In this document: positions 7,382 through 17,523 of the stretch, in pieces | Layout of the letters: each line of letters starts with the position of its first letter | Numbering within the stretch: the first letter of the stretch is position 1 | Assembly (NCBI GenBank): GCA_964567665.1 | Contig: CAZMNN010000039.1 | Span: forward strand, 1-23,323 | DNA from: UBA1731 sp964567665 | Lineage (GTDB): Bacteria > Verrucomicrobiota > Kiritimatiellia > RFP12 > UBA1067 | Reading direction: 5' to 3' | Length of the DNA stretch: 23,323 nt | Notes under the pieces: model-generated | What the model saw: the letters and a program-made list of their open reading frames with translations, nothing else | Database searches by the model: none | What the model was told of the DNA's origin: nothing | Made by a program: the position numbers and the translations under genes

Positions 7382-9475
7382 TCAGGTCGCGGGAACGCCC
7401 GCCGCGACATCGCCCGTAGGCGCAAGCACACCGCCGTCCTTTCCTGGCTCACCTGCGTACAGGATCATCCCCTCAGAGACGCCTACGCTCATCTTGCGTG
7501 GCGCAAGGTTGGCGACGAACAGCACGTCACGGCCGACCAGCTCCTCGGGTTTCGGATATGAACCGCGTATGCCGCTGAAGATGGTTCGCTTCCCAAGCGA
7601 ACCTGCATCCAGCTCGAACTTGAGAAGCTTCGAGCTTTTCGGCACGGTTTCGCAGGAAAGCACCCTGCCTACGCGAAGATCCACCTTCTCGAAATCTCCA
7701 AACGCAATCTCAGGCTTCAGCGGCGCCACAGCCGCAGCCGACACGGAAAACTTCGCCTTGTTCTTCGATGCTCGCGATTCATGGGAGACTTCACCGCTCG
7801 ACGCCGGCTTCACCTTTGCCGCCTCCACCATCGCCTCGACCTGCTCCGGCATTATGCGCGTGGCAAGATACTCGTACTTGCCGATCGAAACATTCTCCAA
7901 GGTTTTCTGAGCATCGTTCCAGCACCATGCGGACTCGCCGAACAGCCTTGCAGCCTTTTCTGCGTAGTCCGGCAGTATCGGCTTGAGGTAGACGGCAAGA
8001 ATCCGGAACACGTTGAGCGTGGCGGTGAGCGTGATGCGCGTCGTCTCCGCATCCGTCTTGCACGTGAGCCACGGCTGACGGCGGTCGAAATACTCGTTCG
8101 CGGCGTCGGCGATCCTGGCGATCTCCACCGGAACCTGCGAGAAGCGCCGCGCTTCGTAATGGGCGGCGATCGTCTCTGCCTTGGACTGCGCCAAGGCCAC
8201 AAGAGCTTTCCCCTCCTCGTCAAGCGTTCCGAGCCTACCGCCAAGCGCCGGCACCTTGTTGAGCATCTGTGCGCCACGCGATGCAAGATTCGTTATCTTG
8301 CCGACGAGATCGGAGTTCACCCTGAAGGTGAAGTCCACAAGGTTGAGATCCTGGTCGTCTATCGTGCCTGGAGCCTTGCAGGCGTAGTAGTAGCGCAACG
8401 CCTCTGCGGGAAGATGGTCGAGATACGTGCGGGCGTTGATGAACGTCCCCTTCGACTTCGACATCTTCTCGCCGTTGACGGTGAGGAATCCGTGCACAAA
8501 AACCTTGGTCGGCGTCTGGAATCCGCCGACATGGAGCATCCCCGGCCAGAAGAGGCAGTGGAAGCGTATGATGTCCTTCCCTATGAAGTGGTATATCTCA
8601 GGGGCGTCAGCCGCCGACGAGACGTCATCTCCACCGGACGGCCACCATTCCTCAAGCCGCTCGCCGTGGCTCTTGCACCAGTTCGAGAGAGAGGCGATGT
8701 ACCCGATAGGCGCATCGACCCACACATAGAAGAACTTGCCGGGATGTCCCGGAATCTCAAATCCGAAGTAGGGGGCATCACGGCTTATGCACCACCCGCG
8801 CAGAGGTTCGCTGAACCACTCAAGAAGCTTGTTGGACACATCGCTTGTCGTGTGCTCCGGAAGCCACTTGCGCAGATACTCCTTGAACGGCTCAAGCTCG
8901 AAGTAGAGGTGTTCGGAATCCTTCACGGACGGGACACCGCCGCAGACGGTGCAGTGAGGTTCGCCCAGCTCCTCGGCGGCATACGTGCTGCCGCACTTGT
9001 CGCAGCTGTCGCCATACTGCCCCTCCGCTCCGCATTTCGGACACGTCCCCTTGACGAAGCGGTCCGGCAGGAACATTCCGCACTTCGGACACCACAGCTG
9101 CGGCGACGTCCTGGTCGTTATCGCCCCGCTCTTCTCCATTGCGGCGAAAAAGCGTTCGGAGAGTTCCTTGTTCTCGGCGGTGTTCGTGGTGTAGTAGTTG
9201 TCGAACGCAACGCCGAAATCCGTGAAGTCCTTGAGGTGCTGCTCATGGCTCCGCGCAATCAGCTCCTCCGGCGTGATGCCCTCGTTCCGGGCGCGGATCA
9301 TCACCGGAGTGCCGTGCGTGTCGTCTGCGCACACATAGACGCAGCGGTTTCCGCACATCTTCTGGAACCGCACCCAGAAATCGGTCTGCAGATACTCGAC
9401 CAGATGTCCGAGGTGGATATCCCCGTTCGCGTAGGGGAGTGCGCTTGTGACAACAATCTTCCGTCTTTCCGCCAT
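7382..9475 (-). CDS. metG: Methionyl-tRNA synthetase with C-terminal tRNA-binding domain
   Basis: Class I synthetase of 697 residues. HIGH-type motif HLGH at 21-24 and KMSKS at 337-341 form the ATP site. Four CxxC pairs (129/132, 145/148, 158/161, 175/178) predict the two-zinc connective-peptide type. An anticodon-binding helical domain spans about 390-540. The last 100 residues form an EMAP/Trbp111-like OB domain (VDLRVGRVLSCETVP to MSVGVSEGMILYA), which usually mediates dimerisation and tRNA binding. The start has AGAGG upstream. It lies 41 nt after the flavin-complex operon and is probably co-transcribed with it. Confidence 0.98.
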   Translation of the reverse strand: MAERRKIVVTSALPYANGDIHLGHLVEYLQTDFWVRFQKMCGNRCVYVCADDTHGTPVMIRARNEGITPEELIARSHEQHLKDFTDFGVAFDNYYTTNTAENKELSERFFAAMEKSGAITTRTSPQLWCPKCGMFLPDRFVKGTCPKCGAEGQYGDSCDKCGSTYAAEELGEPHCTVCGGVPSVKDSEHLYFELEPFKEYLRKWLPEHTTSDVSNKLLEWFSEPLRGWCISRDAPYFGFEIPGHPGKFFYVWVDAPIGYIASLSNWCKSHGERLEEWWPSGGDDVSSAADAPEIYHFIGKDIIRFHCLFWPGMLHVGGFQTPTKVFVHGFLTVNGEKMSKSKGTFINARTYLDHLPAEALRYYYACKAPGTIDDQDLNLVDFTFRVNSDLVGKITNLASRGAQMLNKVPALGGRLGTLDEEGKALVALAQSKAETIAAHYEARRFSQVPVEIARIADAANEYFDRRQPWLTCKTDAETTRITLTATLNVFRILAVYLKPILPDYAEKAARLFGESAWCWNDAQKTLENVSIGKYEYLATRIMPEQVEAMVEAAKVKPASSGEVSHESRASKNKAKFSVSAAAVAPLKPEIAFGDFEKVDLRVGRVLSCETVPKSSKLLKFELDAGSLGKRTIFSGIRGSYPKPEELVGRDVLFVANLAPRKMSVGVSEGMILYAGEPGKDGGVLAPTGDVAAGVPAT

Positions 9476-9516
9476 TGCCGTGACCTCTCTTCCTTGTGTC
9501 GTCCCGTGCCGCCGAA

Positions 9517-11550
9517 CTACTTCGCCAGCAGACGAAGCGCACCCGTCGGACAGGCGTCAACGCACATGTGGCAGTCTTTGCATCCGGAAATCGCCGCCGG
9601 CGTGTTGAACTCCGGCTTGATCACCGTCTTGAAGCCGCGTCCCACAAGACCCAGCAGACCCTTCTTCGCCTTCTCCTCGCACACGCGGACGCAGAGATTG
9701 CAGGTGATGCACTTGCGCTGGTTGCGCTCGATGCATACGAGGGTGTTCTCCACGAATCCAGGATGGAACGCACCACGCAGACGCTTCGTGTCGGTACGGA
9801 GCAGATTCGCGTAGCGGATGAGTTTGCAGTCCGCATAGTCGTGGCATCCGCATTCAAGACACCGCTTCGCCTCGGCCATGGCGGCTTCCGGCGACAGCCC
9901 AAGGTTGACCTCCTTGAAGTCGTGTCTGCGCTCTTCTGCGGGACGCTGAGGCATCACCGCCCTCGCAATGCGCTCGCGGTCGGCAAAGTCCTTCTCCGTC
10001 AAGTCGCGCTCGGAGATGACCGGCTTGACCGGACGGTACTCACCACCGGCAAGATATGCGTCAACGGCAAGCGCAGCCTCGTTCGCCTGCGCAATCGCGC
10101 CGATCGCGATGCCCGCGCCCTTGTTCACGGTATCGCCGCAGGCGAACACGCCGGGCAGCGTCGTCGCGAAGTTGCCTTCATCTGCGGCGATCGTTCCCTT
10201 GGGCGTCTGCGGAAGAGCCTCAAAGCCGACAGGGTCGTTGCGCTGCCCGATGGCGGCGATGACGCTGTCGAGGGCGATCTCCTCGAACTTCCCCTCCACC
10301 GGCACAGGCTTGCGCCGTCCGCGTTCGTCCGGTTCGCCAAGCTCCATGACCTGAAGGCGCATTCCGGACACCTTGCCGTCGCATCCGAGAATCTCGTCAG
10401 GAGCGCATAGGAACTTGAACTTCACGCCTTCCTCCTCGGCCTCGGTGATCTCCACGTCCTCTGCTGGCATCTCCTTGCGGGTGCGGCGATAGACGACAAA
10501 CACTTCCTTTGCGCCAACGCGCACCGCTGTGCGGCAGGCGTCCATAGCCGTGTTTCCGCCGCCGACAATGGCGACGCGCTCGCCTATGTCGGGAGCCTGT
10601 CCGGTCACGACAGCACGGAGGAAGTCGATTCCGCCCCACACGCCCTTCAGGTCTTCGCCCTTCACGCGCATTCCGGTTGACTTCCATGCGCCGTTTGCAA
10701 TGATCACGGCATCGTAGCGCGTCCTGAACTCGTCAAAGCCGACATCGCGCCCAATCTTGAAGTTGTTTACAAACTTGACGCCGAGCGAGGCTATTGCATC
10801 GGTCTCGGCCTTGAGGATCGCCTTCGGCAGACGGTATTCCGGAATGCCGTAGCGGAGCATTCCGCCCATTTCAGGCATCTGATCGCAGACAGTGACGTCG
10901 TGTCCACGCTGCACCAGCTTGAACGCCGCCGTAAGACCGGCAGGTCCGCCGCCGATGATGCCGACTTTCTTGCCGGTCGGGGCTGACACCTTGATGGGAT
11001 GCTCACCGCCGTTCTCGCGCACCTGATCGGCCGCAAAGTATTTCAGCTGAGCGATGGAGATCGGCGCCTCGACAAGGCGGCGGCGGCACGCCTTCTCGCA
11101 CGGATGCGGACACACCCGACCAATCGCCGCAGGCAGCGGGAACGTCTCCTTGATCGTCGCCACCGCATCGGCGAACCGCCCTTCGGCGATCTCCTTCACG
11201 TACTTCTGGCAGTCCGTGTGGGCGGGGCAGTTCAGCTTGCACGGCCCCTGGCAGTCGCCGTCATGGTCGCCCATGAGCAGTTCCAGTGCAAGGCTGCGCG
11301 CCTTGAGCGCACGTTCGCCGTTCGTGCGCACGACCATGCCCTCAGCGACCTTCGTCGCACAGGCGCGAAGCAGCTTCGGACATTTCTCGACCTCAACCAC
11401 GCACACGCCGCACGCACCGTAGGGATTCATCTCCTTCATGAAGCAGAGATTCGGAATCTCGATTCCGGCCTTCTCCGCCGCCGCCAGGATCGTGGTTCCC
11501 TCCTCCACCGACACCTGAACGCCATCAATAGTCAAATTCACGGTTCCCAT
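9517..11550 (-). CDS. Ferredoxin/NfnB-like FAD oxidoreductase subunit (StnA-like candidate)
   Basis: 677 residues. The N-terminal 75 form a [2Fe-2S] ferredoxin domain of NuoG/HydA type with C36, C47, C50 and C64. A GltD/NfnB-type iron-sulphur domain follows (C100, C104, C108, C114, then C147, C151, C155 within GRVCPHPCEKAC). An FAD site is at about 198-205 (IIGGGPAG), an NAD(P)H site near 345-360 (VAIVGGGNTAMDA), and FACGDTVNKGAG closes the flavoprotein fold. The C-terminus has Cys clusters at CLECGC, C614-C624 and C657-C667, suggesting two [4Fe-4S] ferredoxin clusters. It follows NuoF- and NuoE-like genes with a 15-nt gap. This composition matches the Stn-type (Sporomusa Nfn) transhydrogenase as I recall it; a plain NADPH:acceptor role is the alternative. 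GGGGGA precedes the start. Confidence 0.9.
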   Translation of the reverse strand: MGTVNLTIDGVQVSVEEGTTILAAAEKAGIEIPNLCFMKEMNPYGACGVCVVEVEKCPKLLRACATKVAEGMVVRTNGERALKARSLALELLMGDHDGDCQGPCKLNCPAHTDCQKYVKEIAEGRFADAVATIKETFPLPAAIGRVCPHPCEKACRRRLVEAPISIAQLKYFAADQVRENGGEHPIKVSAPTGKKVGIIGGGPAGLTAAFKLVQRGHDVTVCDQMPEMGGMLRYGIPEYRLPKAILKAETDAIASLGVKFVNNFKIGRDVGFDEFRTRYDAVIIANGAWKSTGMRVKGEDLKGVWGGIDFLRAVVTGQAPDIGERVAIVGGGNTAMDACRTAVRVGAKEVFVVYRRTRKEMPAEDVEITEAEEEGVKFKFLCAPDEILGCDGKVSGMRLQVMELGEPDERGRRKPVPVEGKFEEIALDSVIAAIGQRNDPVGFEALPQTPKGTIAADEGNFATTLPGVFACGDTVNKGAGIAIGAIAQANEAALAVDAYLAGGEYRPVKPVISERDLTEKDFADRERIARAVMPQRPAEERRHDFKEVNLGLSPEAAMAEAKRCLECGCHDYADCKLIRYANLLRTDTKRLRGAFHPGFVENTLVCIERNQRKCITCNLCVRVCEEKAKKGLLGLVGRGFKTVIKPEFNTPAAISGCKDCHMCVDACPTGALRLLAK

Positions 11551-11565
11551 GATCTTCCGTCCCCC

Positions 11566-13319
<1,754 letters not shown>

Positions 13320-13323
<4 letters not shown>

Positions 13324-13808
13324 GATGCGGACTCCTCCTTGATCTTTCTGACGATCGCCCGCGCCTTTTCAGGCGTGAGGGAGCCGTACGCCGTCTCGTT
13401 GATCATCATAACCGGCGAAAGCGAGCAGCAGCCGAGGCAGGCCACCTCCTTGAGCGAGAACAGTCCGTCCGCCGTCGTTTCGCCATCGCCTATGCCAAGC
13501 TCGTCTTGAAGCGCCTTGGCGATGGAATCCGCTCCGTTCACGTGACACGCCGTACCCTTGCACAGCATTATCAGGTTCTTGCCGACAGGCTGAAGCCTGA
13601 ACTGGGTGTAGAATGTCGCCACGCCCATCACCTTCGCGGGGCTTGCCCCCACATGCTCTGCCACGGCGTAGATCACGTCAGTAGGCAGATAGCCATATAT
13701 CTCCTGCGCCTTCTGCAGAATGGAGATCAGGGCATGACCATCGCCCTCGAACTCCTTGAACACTGCATCAAGCCGCGTCAGATCGCTTTTTGCACACGTC
13801 TCACACAT
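13320..13808 (-). CDS. NuoE/HydC-like [2Fe-2S] subunit
   Basis: 162 residues with the helical N-terminal region typical of NuoE (ALISILQKAQEIYGYLP, GVATFYTQF) and a thioredoxin-like [2Fe-2S] domain. The expected ligands are C83 and C88 (CKGTAC) and C124 and C128 (CLGCC). It is the first gene after a well-formed promoter and its stop overlaps the NuoF-like start (ATGA). It would relay electrons beside the NuoF-like subunit. An extra Cys pair at residues 2 and 5 (MCETC) is of unknown use. Confidence 0.94.
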
Positions 13809-13843
13809 CGACCGTCTCTTTTCTTTTTTGAAATAAAGTTGAA

Positions 13844-13873
13844 ATTATACCACAAGATGCCTTTATTAGTCCA
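13844..13873 (-). promoter_or_regulatory. Promoter of the NuoE/NuoF/NfnB-like operon
   Basis: A perfect -10 TATAAT (13844-13849) preceded by TGG forms an extended -10. TGGACT (13868-13873) lies 18 nt upstream and matches the -35 consensus in 4 of 6 positions. The predicted start near 13837 leaves a leader of about 28 nt. The gap 13809-13925 holds nothing else I can support; no clear terminator for pgpA is seen, so read-through from the upstream operon is possible. Confidence 0.75.
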
Positions 13874-13925
13874 TTCCCCATGCTCTAAATGGCACTTTAC
13901 CGCATTATCTGCACAATAAACTAAA

Positions 13926-14417
13926 TCAGCCCCACATCCATGTGGCCGCCGAAACAATCAACGCGGAATACGCCGCCGACACCACGTCGTCAAACAGGAC
14001 GCCGTGCGCATTGTGTATGTTCCGGTCGATGTAACGCGCTCCCGGCAGCTTGATGGCGTCCAGTATGCGGAAGACCACGAACGCAGCCGCAAGCTGCCAC
14101 CAGTGCGTGAAATCCACCGCAAAGAGCGGTACGCAAAGATAGCCGACGATTTCGTCGAGAACGAAGTGGCTTGGATCGGGATCGTTCCAGCGCCTCTGCG
14201 CCCATGGAGTGAGGATGTAGTGCACTGCGGAGAAGAGCACCGCCCCTGCAAGACACCATATCCGGATGCACATTGGATCCCACTCGCGCCAGAACGCAAG
14301 TGCGTGCCACGCCAGACCGACAAGAGCCCCCATGCTGCCGGGAACTATCGGCGAAAGCCCCAGCAAAAATCCGCTCCCAAGAAAAACCTTGATGAACTCC
14401 TTGACGTCTGTCTTCAT
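13926..14417 (-). CDS. pgpA: Phosphatidylglycerophosphatase A
   Basis: Integral membrane enzyme that dephosphorylates phosphatidylglycerol phosphate to phosphatidylglycerol. It has 163 residues from the chosen start, usual for PgpA. Family motifs are seen in order: GSGFLLGLSPIVPGSMG (14-30), DPSHFVLDEIVG (about 81-92), FRILDAIKLPGARYIDR (116-132) and GVLFDDVVSAAYSAL (139-153). Several hydrophobic helices separate them. The start at 14417 has GGAG 7 nt upstream; a GTG at 14459 would extend it into the kinase gene. It is the last gene of the era-to-pgpA run, 26 nt after the kinase. Confidence 0.93.
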   Translation of the reverse strand: MKTDVKEFIKVFLGSGFLLGLSPIVPGSMGALVGLAWHALAFWREWDPMCIRIWCLAGAVLFSAVHYILTPWAQRRWNDPDPSHFVLDEIVGYLCVPLFAVDFTHWWQLAAAFVVFRILDAIKLPGARYIDRNIHNAHGVLFDDVVSAAYSALIVSAATWMWG

Positions 14418-14443
14418 TCCTTTTCTCCGTTGTCTGCCGAACG

Positions 14444-15490
14444 TCACGAACTGCGCCACACTCCATCGCCGGACATCTCCGCGTCATCCGAAACGGCTAT
14501 CATCGGCTTTAGGGTGCGGCATCCAATCTCTTCGAGCGCCGCAGAAAGGCGCGAGAACTGTGCATCGTCCTCATACGTGCCGACAATCGCCCCGCCTGAA
14601 CCGGCGAACTTTGCGCTTGAGCCAGCATTTCTCGCCACATTGACCATGCGCCTGTTTTCGTCCGACACGTCAAAGATTCTGTCCCTGAGATTGAAGTTTG
14701 CGTCTATGAGCGCCGGCAGTTCGCCGGTGCGTCCTGCGACAAGCGCATCGCGCCCTCTCTGGGCTATATCCGCAAACTCCGTCATGGCGGCAAGGATGTC
14801 CGGACGCCGCTCCTCGAACAGACGCTTCACCTTCTTGTGCGCCTTGCCGGACTCTTCGGCGCGGTTGGGATCGTACGCCACGTAGAGTTTAGGCAGAAGG
14901 GACACGTCAAGCCGCTCGTAGCGGCCATATCCGTGCTCCTCGACGTATCTGCGGTCGAAGTCCATGAACACAAGGCCGTTGTACATCTGTATCACGCGAT
15001 CCTGGTAGCCGCAGTTGATGCCAAGCTCGTCACGCTCGGCCTCCAGGCACAGGGTGGGCGCATACTCCGCCGGAACGGTGATGCCGTAGAACTTCATAAG
15101 TGCCTTCAGCATCGCCGTGCAGATTGCGCTTGAGCCGGAAAGCCCTACAAGACGCGGCACATTTATCCTGTACTCCGCCGTGAAGTTTCTCGCGGGTATG
15201 GCGATGCCGCGCTCCATGCAGTACTCGAAGAAAAGCTTTGCGACCGCCTTCAGCATCCGTATGCCGCCGTAGTAGCCGAATGTGCGCAGATCGTGCACAA
15301 GCTGCTCCGGCGAATCGAACATGGCGTCGTCCACCTCGCCCGGCACGAACCGCATCTTGGACGATTCGGTGAGCCGCAGATCCACACCGAAGTTTGAGAA
15401 CGCAAAAGAAAGCGTCTTGCCGAAATATCCGTCGCTCGGATTTCCGAGAAGCCCTGCACGGGCGAAGCTCTTAACCTTGACCGATTCCAT
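14444..15490 (-). CDS. Glucuronokinase-like GHMP sugar kinase
   Basis: 348 residues of the GHMP kinase superfamily. Motif 1 region SFARAGLLGNPSDGYFGKTL spans about 8-27, the ATP-binding motif VPRLVGLSGSSAI 111-123, and motif 3 AKFAGSGGAIVG 293-304. These and stretches such as GYQDRVIQMYNGLVFMDF resemble plant glucuronokinase, recalled as SFARIGFLGNPSDVYFG and NIPRQTGLSGSSAI. That enzyme makes glucuronate-1-phosphate for UDP-glucuronate. The substrate here is inferred. Its start overlaps the GalU-like gene by 20 nt, so a kinase plus nucleotidylyltransferase pair is likely co-translated. Other GHMP substrates such as heptose or galacturonate remain possible. No signal peptide is present. Confidence 0.85.
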   Translation of the reverse strand: MESVKVKSFARAGLLGNPSDGYFGKTLSFAFSNFGVDLRLTESSKMRFVPGEVDDAMFDSPEQLVHDLRTFGYYGGIRMLKAVAKLFFEYCMERGIAIPARNFTAEYRINVPRLVGLSGSSAICTAMLKALMKFYGITVPAEYAPTLCLEAERDELGINCGYQDRVIQMYNGLVFMDFDRRYVEEHGYGRYERLDVSLLPKLYVAYDPNRAEESGKAHKKVKRLFEERRPDILAAMTEFADIAQRGRDALVAGRTGELPALIDANFNLRDRIFDVSDENRRMVNVARNAGSSAKFAGSGGAIVGTYEDDAQFSRLSAALEEIGCRTLKPMIAVSDDAEMSGDGVWRSS

Positions 15491-16232
15491 TGAATGCCTC
15501 CAACGCTCTCAGATAGCCCTGAGGATTCCCGATGTCTTGACGCTGTCCGCGATAAATGTAGCCGAACACCGGCTTCACCGCCATCATGCGGCGTATCGCG
15601 TCCGTCAGCTGTATCTCGCCGCCGTGTCCTGGCGTCTGCGTGGCGAGCAGACCAAAGATGTCCCCGTCAAGCAGATAGCGTCCGGCCACCGCCAGATTGC
15701 TCGGCGCATCCTCCTGCCTCGGCTTCTCGACGAGATCGACAAGCCTCGCCGCTGCCCCGGCGGCAAGCGCAACGTGGTCTTGCTCCACAGCGGCGATGCC
15801 GTACCGGCTCACCCTCTCCGGCGGAACGCGCTCCATGCCGATGACACTTGCGCCTCCGTTGGCTTCTGATGCCGCCACCATCTCCCGGCTTGGATTCGGG
15901 CCGGTCACAAGCGCATCGCCGAGCAGTATCAGCGCCCGTCCCGACGCAAGATCCGCCGCCTGCAGAACAGCATGACCTAAACCTTTCTGTTCATGTTGAT
16001 AGACGAACCTGATGTCCACCCCGAAGTCCGGAGAACCCTCGAAATATCTGCGGATTATCTCCTTGCCCTCGGATATGACCATCACCACGCTGTCCGCACC
16101 GGCCTCCACCGCCTCTTCGACTATGCAGTGGATTGCCGGCTTCGCGCCTATAGGCAGCATCTCCTTCGGCACAACCTTTGTGACGGGCAGAAAACGTGTG
16201 CCCAGCCCGGCAGCCGGTATTATCGCAGTCAT
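15471..16232 (-). CDS. GalU-like UTP:sugar-1-phosphate uridylyltransferase, short form
   Basis: 253 residues of the GalU/nucleotidyltransferase family. The nucleotide-binding signature AAGLGTRFLPVTKVVPKEML lies at 7-26, followed by KGLGHAVLQA and GDALV, and later GEIQLTDAIR and RQDIGNPQGYLRA, all GalU-like. GalU is usually 290-300 residues, so this one is compact; the shortening seems to fall in the region after the first helices. The start at 16232 is chosen because the family motif begins at once and GGAGGGG lies upstream; the ORF extends further without family similarity. The gap to the dehydratase is 1 nt. It could be a true GalU or act on the product of the adjacent kinase. Confidence 0.88.
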   Translation of the reverse strand: MTAIIPAAGLGTRFLPVTKVVPKEMLPIGAKPAIHCIVEEAVEAGADSVVMVISEGKEIIRRYFEGSPDFGVDIRFVYQHEQKGLGHAVLQAADLASGRALILLGDALVTGPNPSREMVAASEANGGASVIGMERVPPERVSRYGIAAVEQDHVALAAGAAARLVDLVEKPRQEDAPSNLAVAGRYLLDGDIFGLLATQTPGHGGEIQLTDAIRRMMAVKPVFGYIYRGQRQDIGNPQGYLRALEAFNGIGQG

Positions 16233-16233
16233 C

Positions 16234-17508
16234 TCAGTCGTCCCCTCCGTCACTTGCGAAGATCTTGGTGTCGCCCACGCGTACACCGTCCTCAAGGCCA
16301 AGCTCCTCCTCAAGCTTCTCGCCCGGACGTATCCCCGTGAAAACAATGTCTATATCCTTGTACGGACGCCACCCCGCCTCCTTTATCATGTCCTCCGCAA
16401 GCTTGAGTATGCCTATCGGCTTCCCCATGTCAAGCGTGTATACCTTACCCGGCGCAAGCGCGGCGGCGGAGAGCACAAGGCTGACAGCCTCCTGCACACT
16501 CATGAAGTAGCGCGTCATCCGCCGGTCCGTCACAGTCACAGGCCCGCCGGCGGCGATCTGCTCGCGCCAAAGCTCCACCACGCTCCCTGAACTTCCGAAG
16601 ACGTTGCCGAACCTGACGACGGTGAACCCGGCGGCCAGAACGAACTTCTCCGCCTCGCGTTTGGTGCGTCCCATGACGCTGCGCGGATGCACCGCCTTGT
16701 CCGTGGAGATGAACACGAACCGCTCCGTGCCTGCATCCTTCGCAATCTTGACAAGCCTTTCCGTGGCGGCGGTGTTGTTGCGGAATCCCTCCTCCGGATT
16801 CATCTCGACCATCGGCACATGCTTGTATGCAGCCGCATGAAGCACGATGTCGGGTTTCCACTCATCGAACAGCTCCCGCATCTTCGCCTCGTCAGATACG
16901 TCGACCATGAGCGGAACGCATCGTCCGTCTCCGCCCATCTCATGGTCGATCCTGTACAGGACGTTCTCGCCGCGCTCGACCATCAGTACCTTTGCCGCGC
17001 CAGCGCGGGTGACCTGCCTCACAATCTCGCTGCCGATGGTTCCGCCCGCCCCCGTCACCAGAACCGTACGGCCGGAGAGGACTGACGGCACCGGAAGGCA
17101 ACTCGCCGCCTGAACCGCAGGACACACCGCTGTCCGGTGTGTCTGACGGAGAAACCTTACGCCGAGCGTCCCGAAGAACGCAAACACGGCATCAATCATC
17201 GTGACGGAATATGGCGGTCTGGCCCACGAAAGCCCCGCGTCCGGCATCAGGACGCGCATTCCAAGCAACAGCGCCGCCGAAATGCCGAACGCCGCCGCGT
17301 ACTTCGGGATGTCCTTCGCGGCGATGCGCCAGCGCCATGCGCGGTTGAGGCCGAATGCGGCAAGCATCGCCACCTGCGCTGCGCAGACGAATGTCGATGA
17401 GATGCAGGCCGAACGCCATCCGGCGAGCGGCTCCGCAAAGTTCATCCGCACACAGAATGCCGCAGCGTATGCGGCAAGAAGCACGGCGATGTCTACAACG
17501 GCGATCAT
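16234..17508 (-). CDS. Compact CapD/WbpM-like UDP-sugar 4,6-dehydratase, membrane anchored
   Basis: 424 residues. The N-terminal 120 are hydrophobic and could form about four membrane helices. The catalytic SDR domain begins at about 145 with VLVTGAGGTIGSEI (NAD-binding GxxGxxG at 153-159). AAAYKHVPMVEMNP and FISTDKAVHPRSVMG follow; M279 and K283 give the M-x3-K form with Ser/Thr at 268-269, as in WbpM-type dehydratases where Met replaces Tyr. RRMTRYFM and GIRPGEKLEEEL close the fold. WbpM-type proteins are about 600-650 residues with a Rossmann-like domain between membrane and catalytic parts; here that domain appears missing and the C-terminus is short. It likely makes a 4-keto-6-deoxy UDP-sugar for surface glycans. 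Confidence 0.88.
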   Translation of the reverse strand: MIAVVDIAVLLAAYAAAFCVRMNFAEPLAGWRSACISSTFVCAAQVAMLAAFGLNRAWRWRIAAKDIPKYAAAFGISAALLLGMRVLMPDAGLSWARPPYSVTMIDAVFAFFGTLGVRFLRQTHRTAVCPAVQAASCLPVPSVLSGRTVLVTGAGGTIGSEIVRQVTRAGAAKVLMVERGENVLYRIDHEMGGDGRCVPLMVDVSDEAKMRELFDEWKPDIVLHAAAYKHVPMVEMNPEEGFRNNTAATERLVKIAKDAGTERFVFISTDKAVHPRSVMGRTKREAEKFVLAAGFTVVRFGNVFGSSGSVVELWREQIAAGGPVTVTDRRMTRYFMSVQEAVSLVLSAAALAPGKVYTLDMGKPIGILKLAEDMIKEAGWRPYKDIDIVFTGIRPGEKLEEELGLEDGVRVGDTKIFASDGGDD

Positions 17509-17523
17509 GGACGACAGACGGCC

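Noticed and set aside
7781..9814. Long plus-strand open frame (677 codons)
   Set aside because: Antisense to metG, which has all its motifs; no recognisable domain or ribosome-binding site in the antisense frame.
13874..13925. Rex-type redox operator upstream of the NuoE-like gene
   Set aside because: TTGTGC is present on the minus strand but no matching inverted half-site at Rex spacing follows.
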